From Candidatus Geoarchaeota archaeon (GTDB taxonomy: Archaea; Thermoproteota; Thermoprotei; Gearchaeales; WAQG01), in contig WAQG01000021.1 of assembly GCA_015520395.1 (NCBI GenBank), positions 1 through 40,718 of the forward strand: a stretch of 40,718 bases of DNA, read 5' to 3'. Both the position numbers and the translations under genes were made by a program. Positions 32,747 through 40,718 of this stretch are shown here, in pieces. The notes under the pieces were generated by a model. The model did not search any database and was not told the DNA's origin. It saw nothing but the letters and a program-made list of their open reading frames with translations. Positions within the stretch are counted from its first letter, which is position 1; the number at the start of each line of letters is the position of its first letter.

Positions 32747-34511
32747 GTTCGCCCACGACCTTAACGGCAGGTTCAACTGTAGACTCAGGGAGTTCCGCAC
32801 CCAGACCAGGAGCTACAGGGGGGCTGGGAGGGAGGAGCTGCAGGTAACCAGCAAGGTTGCCATATTTGAGGCCGACTTCGATTTTAAGGTTCTTGAAGCA
32901 CTTGAAAGGCAGTCCTTCCTCGTCTCTAAGAGGAGGGGATCCGGCGGCGATATTTACATGGTTTATGAGGTGGCCTATGTCAAGCCCACCCACTATGAGA
33001 GCGCGCCGAGGGAGACCGGGCTTCCAAGAACCCTCAGAGTGGATTTCCTCAGGCGTATAGATGAGAGCTGGGGCGCGCCGGAGGGCTGGCTCGAAAACTG
33101 GATAGAAATTGGTGCGGTTTATACTGGTTACGTGGTAGTTGATGAGGACGGGAATTATCGTTATGAATGGAGGCCAGGTGCAGTCCCCCTCATAGGATCT
33201 GAGACCTACATACTCTCAGAGGAGGCTGTAACTAGACTGGTCTCAGCACCCAGGGGCACTGCACTATTCACCCTTAAGGATGCTGATGTCAAAGTATCGC
33301 TCGACATGGAAGCCCTCGTCAAATACCATGCTGGCGTCTTCGGCTTTACAGGTGGGGGCAAGTCTAACTTAACTGCATTCATGGTTCGAAAGCTTCTAGA
33401 GGAGCTTAAGGATCTTAAGGTGATTATTGTAGATGTTGCGGGAGAATATGCAATATACCTAGCAGACCTTATCAGCGAAATCGGCATCATATATACGACT
33501 GAGAATTTCAACGCATCTGAAAATCCAGCCGAGGCCTTCCTAGCCTCACAAGCCATACCTGAAACATTAATTCCGCTCTTAGGCGGGGTTGAGCCGCTAA
33601 AGGCGTTTGCAAGAAACCTCCTTGAGGATGGTTTAGTGAATATCGTGAACCTTTCTCCAAAACCCACTGAATATTCGCTGAAGGAGGTGCTCTCATACAT
33701 ATTGGGGGAGAGCAGGGCCAAGGCTGCTCAGATCATAATGGAAATCGGTGGCATCCTGGAAAAACATGGTGTGTCTATGGAGGTTCTCATTAGGGAGATG
33801 AATGATGATCTAAGGAGGGAGTTGATAGAGTATCTTGAGGGGGTTAAAGGCGAGCTGGAGGGGAAGCGATACCCGCCGGAAAAGCTAATCGAGGCTGTTA
33901 CATATGCCCTCGAGTGCCTGAGGCTCGGGGAGGGCGGGGAGAGGAGAGGCGTAGACACGCCTGAGGATATCGCTGAGGCCATTCTCAGGGAGGATGATGG
34001 GCGGAGGCTTGTGATCATATACACCCCCGACCCGGTTGATGCCAGGATAACTGTTAGCAGACTCATAGAGGCTATGTTCAAGATCAGGAAGAGGTCCATA
34101 GGTGGGCCTAGGGTTCTCGTAGTCTTAGACGAAGCTCAGGAATTCATACCGGATAGGGCTAGGAAAGAGGATCTCACCGACATCTCGAATAGATCGGTTG
34201 AAAGGCTTCTTAGACAGGGAAGGAAGTATAGGCTTCACTGCTGGATAGCAACCCAAAGACTCGCCCATCTAAACACAAACGCCCTCCAACAGATACACAC
34301 ATACTTTGTTAACGTCCTTCCGAGAACCTACGACAGAGGTGTCGTGGCCAATGCAGTTGGAGTAAGCCCCGAGATAGTGGATAGAACTGCGGATCTTGAA
34401 GCTGGCGAATGGCTCCTCGTTTCTCACAAAGCCCTAGCTAGAAGAGGCGTAGCTGTCTTTGTAAAGGCCCCCAATAACGAGGAGATACTGGCGGAAAAAC
34501 TCCTCAAGTAA
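32721..34511 (+). CDS. herA: HerA hexameric DNA translocase
   Basis: A FtsK/HerA-type ATPase that drives NurA nuclease along DNA. The 596 residues include an N-terminal HAS-barrel region (about 30-180), Walker A GFTGGGKSN (about 209-217), IIVDVAGEYA after the P-loop helix (about 236-245), a helical insertion (about 290-440), Walker B VLVVLDEAQEF (Asp/Glu about 470-471), and the arginine/sensor region with LLRQGRKYRLHCWIATQR (about 500-517). All ATPase motifs look intact. The ATG lies inside the nurA end (26-base overlap), so the pair is translationally coupled. Mre11 and Rad50, usual partners in archaea, are not in the window. Confidence 0.92.
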   Translation: MAGRGGPPRFAHDLNGRFNCRLREFRTQTRSYRGAGREELQVTSKVAIFEADFDFKVLEALERQSFLVSKRRGSGGDIYMVYEVAYVKPTHYESAPRETGLPRTLRVDFLRRIDESWGAPEGWLENWIEIGAVYTGYVVVDEDGNYRYEWRPGAVPLIGSETYILSEEAVTRLVSAPRGTALFTLKDADVKVSLDMEALVKYHAGVFGFTGGGKSNLTAFMVRKLLEELKDLKVIIVDVAGEYAIYLADLISEIGIIYTTENFNASENPAEAFLASQAIPETLIPLLGGVEPLKAFARNLLEDGLVNIVNLSPKPTEYSLKEVLSYILGESRAKAAQIIMEIGGILEKHGVSMEVLIREMNDDLRRELIEYLEGVKGELEGKRYPPEKLIEAVTYALECLRLGEGGERRGVDTPEDIAEAILREDDGRRLVIIYTPDPVDARITVSRLIEAMFKIRKRSIGGPRVLVVLDEAQEFIPDRARKEDLTDISNRSVERLLRQGRKYRLHCWIATQRLAHLNTNALQQIHTYFVNVLPRTYDRGVVANAVGVSPEIVDRTADLEAGEWLLVSHKALARRGVAVFVKAPNNEEILAEKLLK

Positions 34512-34536
34512 ACACCAATCAAAACAGGGTTGATCA

Positions 34537-35439
34537 ATGTTGCTCAAGGTCGAGGCCTTTAGAGACCCACGGCTTTGGTACCATCTCATAGAGGGTTGCT
34601 TTGGGGGTCTTGAGCGAAGAAGCATCGAGGATCTGGAACAAGCCATGAACCACCCAAGCTTCATGCCCGAGGGTCTCCTGCTAGCAAAGGTCGATGATAA
34701 GCCTGCTGGAATGATATGGGTGAGGCCCCTCCCAAGTGGGGGGAGGTACGAGCTTCGGGATCTCGCTGTGAGGAGGGAACACTGGGGTAGGGGCGTCGAG
34801 GATGCGCTAATAAGATCTGCCATGGGGCTGGTTATGGAGAGGGGCGGATCCTTCGTTAGGGCGCAAACCCACTCGATCAAATACTACGTGGAGGCCTATA
34901 AGAGGCATGGGTTCAAGCCTTCAAGGCGTATATTGAGGATGGTGTGGGAGGTCGGCAGGATCAGCATCCCCACGCCGCCCAGCCACGTCGAGGTCGCCCC
35001 TCTCAGGATGCGTGACATCGAAGAGATAGTCGAGACCTTCCTCAAGGCCCTAACCCCATACTGGGATTGGTGGGTCGAGGACTATGGGGGCGTTGAAAGC
35101 CTTAGAAGAAAGGCCGCACAATGGTTCAGGTCCTCGAAAGGCCTGTTCTGGCTAGTTGCCAAGGTTGGGGGTAGGCCCGTAGGGATAACCGGCTTCCGCA
35201 CCCTGGGACGGACTGCGAACTTCTTCGGAGCATTCACACATCCAGACCACAGGTTCAGGGGTGTGGGAAGAGCCCTCATGGCTGAAGTTCTAAGAAGGCT
35301 CAGGGAGCTGGGGGTGGAGAGACTCGTGGTTCATACGGTCGCCTCACTAGAACACCTGGAGCCAGGCGCGATCCTCTACCTGAAGACCGGCGGCCGAATC
35401 GAGGCCGAATACATTCATTTGGAGAAGAGGCTGGCGTAA
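34537..35439 (+). CDS. Tandem GNAT-fold acetyltransferase
   Basis: A 300-residue protein with two GNAT domains. The first (about 1-145) has PAGMIWVRPL, ELRDLAVRREHWGRGVEDALI (about 65-85; the acetyl-CoA loop RxxGxG/A reads REHWGRGVED) and KRHGFKP. The second (about 150-300) has GITGFRTL, FFGAFTHPDHRFRGVGRALM (loop RFRGVG, about 235-244) and ERLVVHTVASLEHLEPGAILYLKTGG at the end. Only the second keeps a canonical pyrophosphate-binding loop. The acceptor is unknown. It begins 25 bases after herA on the same strand, so it may be read through from that operon. Confidence 0.85.
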   Translation: MLLKVEAFRDPRLWYHLIEGCFGGLERRSIEDLEQAMNHPSFMPEGLLLAKVDDKPAGMIWVRPLPSGGRYELRDLAVRREHWGRGVEDALIRSAMGLVMERGGSFVRAQTHSIKYYVEAYKRHGFKPSRRILRMVWEVGRISIPTPPSHVEVAPLRMRDIEEIVETFLKALTPYWDWWVEDYGGVESLRRKAAQWFRSSKGLFWLVAKVGGRPVGITGFRTLGRTANFFGAFTHPDHRFRGVGRALMAEVLRRLRELGVERLVVHTVASLEHLEPGAILYLKTGGRIEAEYIHLEKRLA

Positions 35440-35517
35440 AGGGCTTCTACCGACCTAGTTTCGGAGCCTCGGTTCAAGGTCCAGCTAACAATCTACGCGT
35501 TGATCGACCTTTGGTGG

Positions 35518-35528
35518 AATATATAAAC
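35518..35528 (+). promoter_or_regulatory. TATA box of the flavin disulfide reductase gene
   Basis: AATATATAAAC, centred 38 bases before the TTG start at 35560. Confidence 0.5.
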
Positions 35529-35559
35529 CCCCCTTCATACCTTTCAGAAGGTGTAAGTA

Positions 35560-36972
35560 TTGAGGCACTATGACGTCATTGCATTTGGCACCGGCTCAGC
35601 TATGAACATCATCTCTGAGGTTCTTGAAATGAATCCACATGTTAGGGTTGCGGTTATAGAGAATGGGCCGGTGGGCGGGATATGTCTTACCAGGGGTTGC
35701 ATACCCTCAAAGATGGTCCTTTACCCTGCCGAGCTTCTCGCCGAGATTAGGAGAGCCTACTTATTCGGGATAGACGTTGAGATCCGGGGCGTCGACCCAG
35801 CCTACATCCTTGAAAGAACACGGCATAGCATAATGGAGGAGAGCAGGGTGATAGAGGAGAGCCTCAAGCGGCACCCAAACATAGACCTCTACAAGGCCAT
35901 AGGCGAGTTTGTCGGCGACTACACGGTTAAGGTGGGGGACGAGGTGATAAGGGGGGACAAGATACTCCTCTGTACGGGATCCAGGCCCCTCATACCGCCG
36001 ATAAGGGGCCTCGAGGAGGCCGGGTACCTCACAAGCGATACCTTCTTCATGCAGAAGAAGCTGCCCAGGAGCGTCCTTGTGATAGGCGGCGGCTACGTAG
36101 CCCTGGAGCTCGGCTTCTTCATGGCAATGATGGGAACCAGGGTGACCATCATAGAGATGCTTCCAAGGATAGCTCCGATGGAGGAGCCGGAGATCTCGCT
36201 GCTTCTCGAGAGGGAGCTGTCAAGGTACATGGAGATACACACCAGCCACAGGGTTGTGGAGGCCGGGGTTAGGGATGGGCAGAAGATCCTGGTCGCCGAG
36301 GATGTGGAGACCGGGGAGACGGTCGAGTTTAGGGGCGAAGAGATACTGGTGGCAGCGGGCAGGAGATCCAACTCCGACATAACAAAGCCCGAGCGGACGG
36401 GCGTCAAGACCGATGAGAAGGGCTGGATCATAACCAACGAGTACCTTGAGACGACGAAGCCAAACATATGGGCCTGCGGAGACGCCAACGGCAAATACAT
36501 GTTCAAACACGTCGCCAACCTTGAGTCAAGGATCGTGTTCTACAACGCCTTCCTCGGTAGGAGAATCAAAATGGACTACCATGCCGTTCCCCACGCGATA
36601 TTCACTTACCCGGAGGTCGCCTCAGTAGGAATGCGGGAGGAGGAAGCCGCAAAGAAGCACGACATACTGGTAGGCTACTACAGGTATGAGGACACGGCTA
36701 AGGGCGAGGCAATGGCAGTAAAGGACTACTTCGTAAAGGTGATAGTCGAGAGGGATACCATGAGGATACTTGGAGCCCACATAATAGGCCCCCACGCATC
36801 GATACTAATACAGGAGGTGGTAAACCTCATGTACACCGATGATGGGACTGCAACGCCCATCTACAGGGGCATGCACATACACCCGGCCCTCACAGAGGTT
36901 GTCGAGAGGGCCTTCTACAACCTAGCACCGCCAGAGGTCTGGAGACACCACCACGAGCACCATCACCACTAA
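35560..36972 (+). CDS. Pyridine nucleotide-disulfide oxidoreductase (dihydrolipoamide dehydrogenase-like) with His-rich tail
   Basis: A FAD enzyme that moves electrons between NAD(P)H and a disulfide substrate. The 470 residues have an N-terminal FAD site with a slightly degenerate glycine motif (VIAFGTGSAM), the redox-active pair in GGICLTRGCIPSK (Cys42 and Cys47, spaced as in lipoamide dehydrogenase), the NAD site VIGGGYVALELG (about 174-185), the second FAD motif ACGDANGKYMFKH, and a dimerisation domain with the catalytic HPALTEVVERA His-Glu pair. It ends with the tail HHHEHHHH, seven His in eight residues. No lipoyl-enzyme genes are near, so the substrate may be mycothiol-like, CoA disulfide or a metal (MerA-like); open. 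Start is TTG 35560. Confidence 0.9.
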   Translation: MRHYDVIAFGTGSAMNIISEVLEMNPHVRVAVIENGPVGGICLTRGCIPSKMVLYPAELLAEIRRAYLFGIDVEIRGVDPAYILERTRHSIMEESRVIEESLKRHPNIDLYKAIGEFVGDYTVKVGDEVIRGDKILLCTGSRPLIPPIRGLEEAGYLTSDTFFMQKKLPRSVLVIGGGYVALELGFFMAMMGTRVTIIEMLPRIAPMEEPEISLLLERELSRYMEIHTSHRVVEAGVRDGQKILVAEDVETGETVEFRGEEILVAAGRRSNSDITKPERTGVKTDEKGWIITNEYLETTKPNIWACGDANGKYMFKHVANLESRIVFYNAFLGRRIKMDYHAVPHAIFTYPEVASVGMREEEAAKKHDILVGYYRYEDTAKGEAMAVKDYFVKVIVERDTMRILGAHIIGPHASILIQEVVNLMYTDDGTATPIYRGMHIHPALTEVVERAFYNLAPPEVWRHHHEHHHH

Positions 36973-37020
36973 CAATTCCACGCTGAGAACCCGTTAAGAA
37001 AAGCCAGTGCTCATTATAAG

Positions 37021-37030
37021 TTTATTTTAA
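37021..37030 (+). promoter_or_regulatory. TATA box of the GlcD/GlcF operon
   Basis: TTTATTTTAA about 39 bases before the TTG at 37063; GGTGAG (37051-37056) is a ribosome-binding site six bases before that start. Confidence 0.45.
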
Positions 37031-37062
37031 CCGGCCGACGCTATATCCTTGGTGAGCGTTAC

Positions 37063-38469
37063 TTGGCCTTTAGGACGCCCCCGGAGTTCTTAAGGAGGCT
37101 TAGGGCGGTTCTTGGGGATGAGAAGGTTTCGACGAGCCCCACCGAGCTTGTCCTCCACGACCATGACGTTCTCTTCGGGATCTATAAGGGGAGGGTGGAC
37201 GCCGTCGTCAAGCCGACCAGCGTTCGGGATGTATCCGAAACCCTGAAACTCTGCAATGAATATGGAGTGCCAGTATACACCCAGGGGGCTCTCACGAGCC
37301 TAACGGGCGCCTCGATACCCCAGGGAGGCATCGCTCTCGACATGAGTGGGATGAGGAGGATACTCGAGATAAGCCTTGAGAACGCCTATGTGAAGGCTGA
37401 GGCTGGCGTTAAGCTCAACGAAATAAACGAAAGGCTGGCAGGAACCGGCTTCTTCTTCCCCGTCGACCCAGCTTCAGTTAAGTCCGCAACCGTGGGGGGC
37501 GCCATAGCGACAAATGCTGGAGGTATGAGGGGCTTCAGGTATGGCCCCATGAAGAACTGGGTGCTGGGCCTGAAGGTCGTCCTGGCCGACGGATCCGTCA
37601 TCAGGCTGGGCGGCATGACTTTGAAGAGAAGACAGGGCTACGAGCTGATGAACCTTTTCATAGGGAGTGAGGGAACCCTTGGCGTCATCGTTGAGGCGAC
37701 CCTGAAGATAACGAGGAAGCCCGAGGCCATTGCGAGGATTGTTGGCTTCTTTAAGAGTTATCGGGATCTTGTGAGGGCTGCTCTTCGGGTGAGGGTTGAG
37801 GCCAATCCCCTGACGATGGAGTTCCTGGACAACGAGTTGGCGAGGATAGCTTCCGAGTATGCCGGTGTCGAGATACCGGAGGAGGCGGGCTTCGTCCTCC
37901 TGGTGGATGTGGACGGGCCTAGGGAGGTTCTTGAGAGGCTGCTTGACGAGGTCGTCCTTATATTTAGGTCTGAGGGGGCGGTTGAGATCAGGTATAGCAC
38001 CGACCCGAGGGAGATCGAGAAGCTCTACGAGCTTAGGAGGGCGATGTACCCGGCATCCCTCAGCCTCAGGGGGAAGGTCAGGGAGAACGTCATGGTTGAG
38101 GACCTCGTCGTGCCGCCGACCCGGCTGATGGAGGTTTTTGAGGGGATCTACAGCCTGGCCGAGAAGTACGGCTTCCCCGTCTACCTGGGGGGCCACATAG
38201 GGGATGGCAACGTCCACCCACTAATACTCTATAACAGCGACGAGATGGATCAGATGCTCAAGATGCATAGGGAGATGCACAGGCTGGCCCTGAGGCTCAA
38301 CGGTGGGATAAGCGCTGAGCACGGGATAGGGCTGGTCAAGAAGGAGCTTCTGGTCGAGGAGTTCAAGCACCTCGGCTCGCTCAGGCCGATAGAGATAATG
38401 AGGGCGGTTAAGAGGCTTCTGGACCCGAAGGGGATACTCAACCCCGGAAAGGTGATAGACCTTGAGTAG
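37063..38469 (+). CDS. glcD: FAD-binding glycolate/D-lactate dehydrogenase subunit (GlcD-like)
   Basis: Oxidises a 2-hydroxyacid such as glycolate or D-lactate using FAD. The 468 residues have the FAD_binding_4 (PCMH) domain with AVVKPTSVRDVSETLKLCNEY (around 46-66), TGASIPQGGIALDMSGM, the DPASVKSATVGGAIATNAGG FAD motif (two short pieces, about 138-157), GPMKNWVLGLKVVLADG and GSEGTLGVI, and a C-terminal FAD-oxidase domain with the metal/substrate His residues in GGHIGDGNVHP and GGISAEHGIG. Both are intact, and length fits GlcD/D-LDH. It is first in an operon whose next two genes carry iron-sulfur and CCG domains. Glycolate and D-lactate cannot be told apart here. Confidence 0.92.
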   Translation: MAFRTPPEFLRRLRAVLGDEKVSTSPTELVLHDHDVLFGIYKGRVDAVVKPTSVRDVSETLKLCNEYGVPVYTQGALTSLTGASIPQGGIALDMSGMRRILEISLENAYVKAEAGVKLNEINERLAGTGFFFPVDPASVKSATVGGAIATNAGGMRGFRYGPMKNWVLGLKVVLADGSVIRLGGMTLKRRQGYELMNLFIGSEGTLGVIVEATLKITRKPEAIARIVGFFKSYRDLVRAALRVRVEANPLTMEFLDNELARIASEYAGVEIPEEAGFVLLVDVDGPREVLERLLDEVVLIFRSEGAVEIRYSTDPREIEKLYELRRAMYPASLSLRGKVRENVMVEDLVVPPTRLMEVFEGIYSLAEKYGFPVYLGGHIGDGNVHPLILYNSDEMDQMLKMHREMHRLALRLNGGISAEHGIGLVKKELLVEEFKHLGSLRPIEIMRAVKRLLDPKGILNPGKVIDLE

Positions 38470-38767
38470 GGTTATCCTTAGGGAGGAGGCCCAGCGGGTA
38501 GCCAACATGTGCACATGGTGCGGGTTCTGTGAGTCGGTGTGCCCAACATACCTGTTGACCGGGGAGAAGACGATGGGGCCTCGGGGGAGGGCCTGGCTCG
38601 CCAGGGCCTTTCTTAACGGCGAGCTGGACGGCGTTGACCAGCTCTTTATAAGGTCTATTTTTAGTTGTATAACCTGTAAGGCGTGTATAACCGCCTGTCC
38701 GGCGGGGATAGACGTCCCCATGCTCATGTCCCACGTTAGGGACACCCTTGTGAGGATGGTGAGCTAG
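38462..38767 (+). CDS. Two-[4Fe-4S] ferredoxin subunit (N-terminal half of GlcF)
   Basis: A 101-residue electron carrier equal to the N-terminal ferredoxin part of glycolate oxidase subunit GlcF. Two cluster motifs are complete: CTWCGFCESVCP (about 17-28) and CITCKACITACP (about 69-80), as in HdrC/GlcF ferredoxin domains. The helical spacer RGRAWLARAFLNGEL between them is typical. It takes electrons from the GlcD-like flavin subunit and hands them to the CCG subunit or a membrane quinone. Starts with TTG at 38462, overlapping the glcD stop by eight bases (TTGAGTAG), so translation is coupled. Confidence 0.9.
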   Translation: MSRVILREEAQRVANMCTWCGFCESVCPTYLLTGEKTMGPRGRAWLARAFLNGELDGVDQLFIRSIFSCITCKACITACPAGIDVPMLMSHVRDTLVRMVS

Positions 38768-38769
38768 CC

Positions 38770-39750
38770 GTGGTGAAGAAGCCTGTGATACCACCACAGG
38801 TGCCATATGTTAAGAGCCAGATGGATAAGAGGGGGAATCCCCTGGGCGCCAGCCCTAAGGAGCTGAGCAGCTGGGCTGAGGGCCTCGATATACCCAGGAG
38901 GGGGGAGACGATACTCCACGTGGGCTGCATGTACCCTATACTCGGAAGGATGGAGGCTCTCTTAGACACGGTGATAAAGCTGGGTGCTGAGAGGGTCACC
39001 AAGCTTGGAACGGCGCTGGGCAGGCTTGGCTTCGACCGGGTGCTCATGAAGTTCCTGCCTGCGGGGGAGAAGAGTGGGGAGAGGGTGAGGAGGATAGCGG
39101 TTGCCCTGAAGTCCCTTGGAATAAACTTCGCATACCTGGGGCCCGAGGAGCCGTGCTGCGGCGAGGTTCTCTACAACCTGGGTTACCACGACGCTTTCGT
39201 CAAGCACGCCAACAGGGTTGCGGAGAAGCTGAGGGAGCTTGGGGTTAAGAGGATGATAGTCCTCGCCCCCTTCTGCGCCTACGCCCTTAAGAAGGTGTAC
39301 CCAAAGGTTGTCGACGGCTGGGATATAGAGGTTAAGACGCTGGCTGAGGTCTTGGCAGAGGCCCTGAGGGAGAGGGGGCTGAGGCTTGGGAGGAAGCTGA
39401 GGGTTACCTACCACGACCCCTGCTACTACGCCAGGTTCCTGGGCATAGTGGACGAGCCCAGGGAGGCGCTCTACAGGATTAGGGGGGTTGAGCTCATCGA
39501 GCCCCGTCACACAGGGCTGAACACGAAGTGTGTTGGTGATGGCGGTATAGAGCTGACCTACCCTGAGCTGGCCGATGAGGTGGCGGTGATGAGGGTTAGG
39601 GAGCTGATAGAGACGGGGGCCAGGGTCATAGTGACGCAGTGTCCAGCCTGCATACTGATGATTAAGAGGGGCCTTAAGAAGCTGGGTAGGATGGATGTGG
39701 AGATCACCGACCTGGGAGAGCTGGTCTACAGGGCCGTCACTCAAATGTAG
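38770..39750 (+). CDS. CCG-domain iron-sulfur subunit (C-terminal half of GlcF / HdrB-like)
   Basis: A 326-residue protein with two cysteine-rich CCG domains as in HdrB, GlpC and GlcF. Domain 1 shows VGCMYPILGRME (about 55-66) and EEPCCGEVLYNLG (about 126-138); domain 2 shows TYHDPCYYARFLG (about 214-226), a weaker CVGDGG in place of CCGxGG (about 258), and QCPACIL (about 290-296). With the ferredoxin gene just upstream (two-base gap) it makes up a split GlcF. The second CCG motif has lost one Cys, so any non-cubane cluster there may differ. GTG start at 38770; a second GTG follows at once. Confidence 0.88.
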   Translation: MVKKPVIPPQVPYVKSQMDKRGNPLGASPKELSSWAEGLDIPRRGETILHVGCMYPILGRMEALLDTVIKLGAERVTKLGTALGRLGFDRVLMKFLPAGEKSGERVRRIAVALKSLGINFAYLGPEEPCCGEVLYNLGYHDAFVKHANRVAEKLRELGVKRMIVLAPFCAYALKKVYPKVVDGWDIEVKTLAEVLAEALRERGLRLGRKLRVTYHDPCYYARFLGIVDEPREALYRIRGVELIEPRHTGLNTKCVGDGGIELTYPELADEVAVMRVRELIETGARVIVTQCPACILMIKRGLKKLGRMDVEITDLGELVYRAVTQM

Positions 39751-39763
39751 GTGGGGGTCGGGC

Positions 39764-40636
39764 TTGGACGCCCAGGATGTGCCCCCTGAGATCCCGCTAA
39801 AAATAGATAGGGTTGGGGTAAAGGAGGTCAGCAGGAGGATACTTATAGCGAGCCCCGAGGGGCCACTCAGCTACGACGTGGTTCTGGACGCCTACATAGA
39901 CCTGCCCCACAACATGAGGGGCATACACATGTCGAGAAACATAGAAGCGTTCATAGAGGCTATTGAGGAGGCCCGGAAGGGGGAGGCTGCCAGCCTGGAG
40001 GAGTTCCTCGAGGTCATCTCCCATAAGCTTCTAGAGAAACACGGCTATGCAACGAGGGCTGAGGTGAGGCTTCAGACAAAGTACTACTACATGGAGGACT
40101 TCATAAACCCTCCCGTCCCCGAGGCAGCCGACGTCGCGATAACGGTTCTTATGGACAGATCCGGGCGCAGCCGCAGAAGCGTCGCGGTATCGCTTATAGG
40201 CGTGACGGCCTGTCCAAGCGCCCAGATAACCTTCAGCGAACGTGAAGGCATACCTCCGGAGAAGTCTCCAACCCATCTCCAAAGGGCCAGGCTGACGATA
40301 TGCGTGAAAACGACGGGCAAGAGGATCGCCAGGATAGAGTGGCTTGTGGAGGCGGCTAGGGACTCATTTTCAGCCCCTGTTGTTAGCTTCTTGAAAAAGC
40401 CCGACGAGCATAGGCTTTTGAAAAAAGCCCTGAGAAGGCCGAGGTTCGTTGAAGACGTAGTAAGGTACGCTCTGGACAAGACATTCAAAACACTAGTAAA
40501 AATGGGCTTCCCTGAGGAAACCCTTATAAGGGTGGAGGTCGAAAGCCTGGAAAGTATCCACCCACATAACGCCTATGCGTCAAGAGAGGCCACAATAGGG
40601 GAGCTCAGAGAGGAAACAAGCCTCCAGAACTTTTAA
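39764..40636 (+). CDS. mptA: GTP cyclohydrolase MptA (type IB/IV family)
   Basis: Opens the GTP ring as the first step to pterins and to 7-deazaguanines such as archaeosine. The 290-residue product matches the MptA/FolE2 family: DVPPEIPLKIDRVGVKEV at the N-terminus (about 4-21), the VTACPSAQI segment (conserved metal-binding Cys region, about 145-153), THLQRARLTI (the HxQR motif, about 168-177), and VEVESLESIHPHNAYASREATI (about 260-281) with conserved Glu and His. The frame is open from 39695, but the TTG at 39764, behind a GGTGGGGG ribosome-binding block, matches where homologues start. It begins 13 bases after the CCG gene; the operon link is likely passive. Confidence 0.92.
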   Translation: MDAQDVPPEIPLKIDRVGVKEVSRRILIASPEGPLSYDVVLDAYIDLPHNMRGIHMSRNIEAFIEAIEEARKGEAASLEEFLEVISHKLLEKHGYATRAEVRLQTKYYYMEDFINPPVPEAADVAITVLMDRSGRSRRSVAVSLIGVTACPSAQITFSEREGIPPEKSPTHLQRARLTICVKTTGKRIARIEWLVEAARDSFSAPVVSFLKKPDEHRLLKKALRRPRFVEDVVRYALDKTFKTLVKMGFPEETLIRVEVESLESIHPHNAYASREATIGELREETSLQNF

Positions 40637-40718
40637 ACCGCTGATACAAGCCCGTCCCTAACGCTCCACCCCTCATTTAAGCTGGCTAAACCCCCCCACA
40701 ACCATGAATGTTTTAGGG

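Noticed and set aside
35470..35500. GGTTCAAGGTCC, similar to a tRNA T-arm
   Set aside because: No T stem closes (only two pairs) and no acceptor, anticodon or D stem can be found around it.
37474..38217. Open frame of 247 residues on the minus strand
   Set aside because: Lies inside GlcD, whose FAD motifs are intact in the other frame; composition (many Pro, His, Gln) is that of a shadow.
40637..40718. Right edge after mptA
   Set aside because: Only 82 bases; no motif, repeat or start of a recognisable gene.
1..40718. CRISPR arrays, insertion sequences, integrases, attachment sites, replication origin
   Set aside because: No spaced direct repeats, no transposase or recombinase motif, no tRNA-bounded repeat and no Orc1/Cdc6 gene or origin-box cluster was seen.

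Overview
The window looks like chromosomal DNA from a hyperthermophilic archaeon, most likely of the Thermoproteota/TACK side; no rRNA is present to fix the lineage. The reasons are a complete one-chain reverse gyrase, archaea-only CoA enzymes (pantoate kinase and 4-phosphopantoate--beta-alanine ligase), an MptA-type GTP cyclohydrolase, HerA/NurA, a PAC2-family protein, DUF1152, a Zn-ribbon protein with a Cren7-like core, and TATA boxes about 25-35 bases before many start codons (leaderless transcripts). GTG and TTG starts are common. I see no rRNA, CRISPR array, insertion sequence, integrase or prophage. No stretch over 300 bases lacks a gene once the 5' part of the threonyl-tRNA synthetase gene is counted.

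Layout. 0.2-5.6 kb: a membrane-anchored surface protein, a threonyl-tRNA synthetase with a broken or non-canonical 5' end, a methyltransferase, a membrane CBS protein and a stand-alone Spo11/Topo VI A-like Toprim protein. 5.7-10.5 kb: a CoA block (coaBC, pantoate kinase, phosphopantothenate synthetase) followed by a K+ channel and a 5-formyl-THF cyclo-ligase homologue. 10.4-15.7 kb: a DapA-family aldolase, DUF1152, an acyl-CoA dehydrogenase/HDAC-family pair and a DMT transporter. 15.7-23.1 kb: tRNA-His, PPDK, a 48-residue Zn-ribbon/Cren7-like protein, glmS with a glmU-like gene, and malate dehydrogenase. 23.1-29.7 kb: a PAC2 protein, a QueT-like transporter, an unknown SRPBCC-like protein, reverse gyrase and a small two-gene unit. 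29.8-34.5 kb: a membrane protein/wHTH operon divergent from a very long NurA and HerA, with a perfect 9-bp-arm palindrome between them. 34.5-40.6 kb: a tandem GNAT protein, a His-tailed flavin disulfide reductase, a GlcD/GlcF-like oxidase in three genes, and MptA.

How the parts fit. PPDK and malate dehydrogenase serve central carbon metabolism; GlmS plus the nucleotidyltransferase make UDP-GlcNAc; the CoA block runs from pantoate towards phosphopantetheine; GlcD/GlcF would oxidise a 2-hydroxyacid. The points most worth a second look are the NurA-HerA locus with its palindromic operator candidate, the Zn-ribbon/Cren7-like mini-protein, the lone Mini-A-like topoisomerase relative, and the threonyl-tRNA synthetase with a decayed editing domain and an apparent 5' frameshift.
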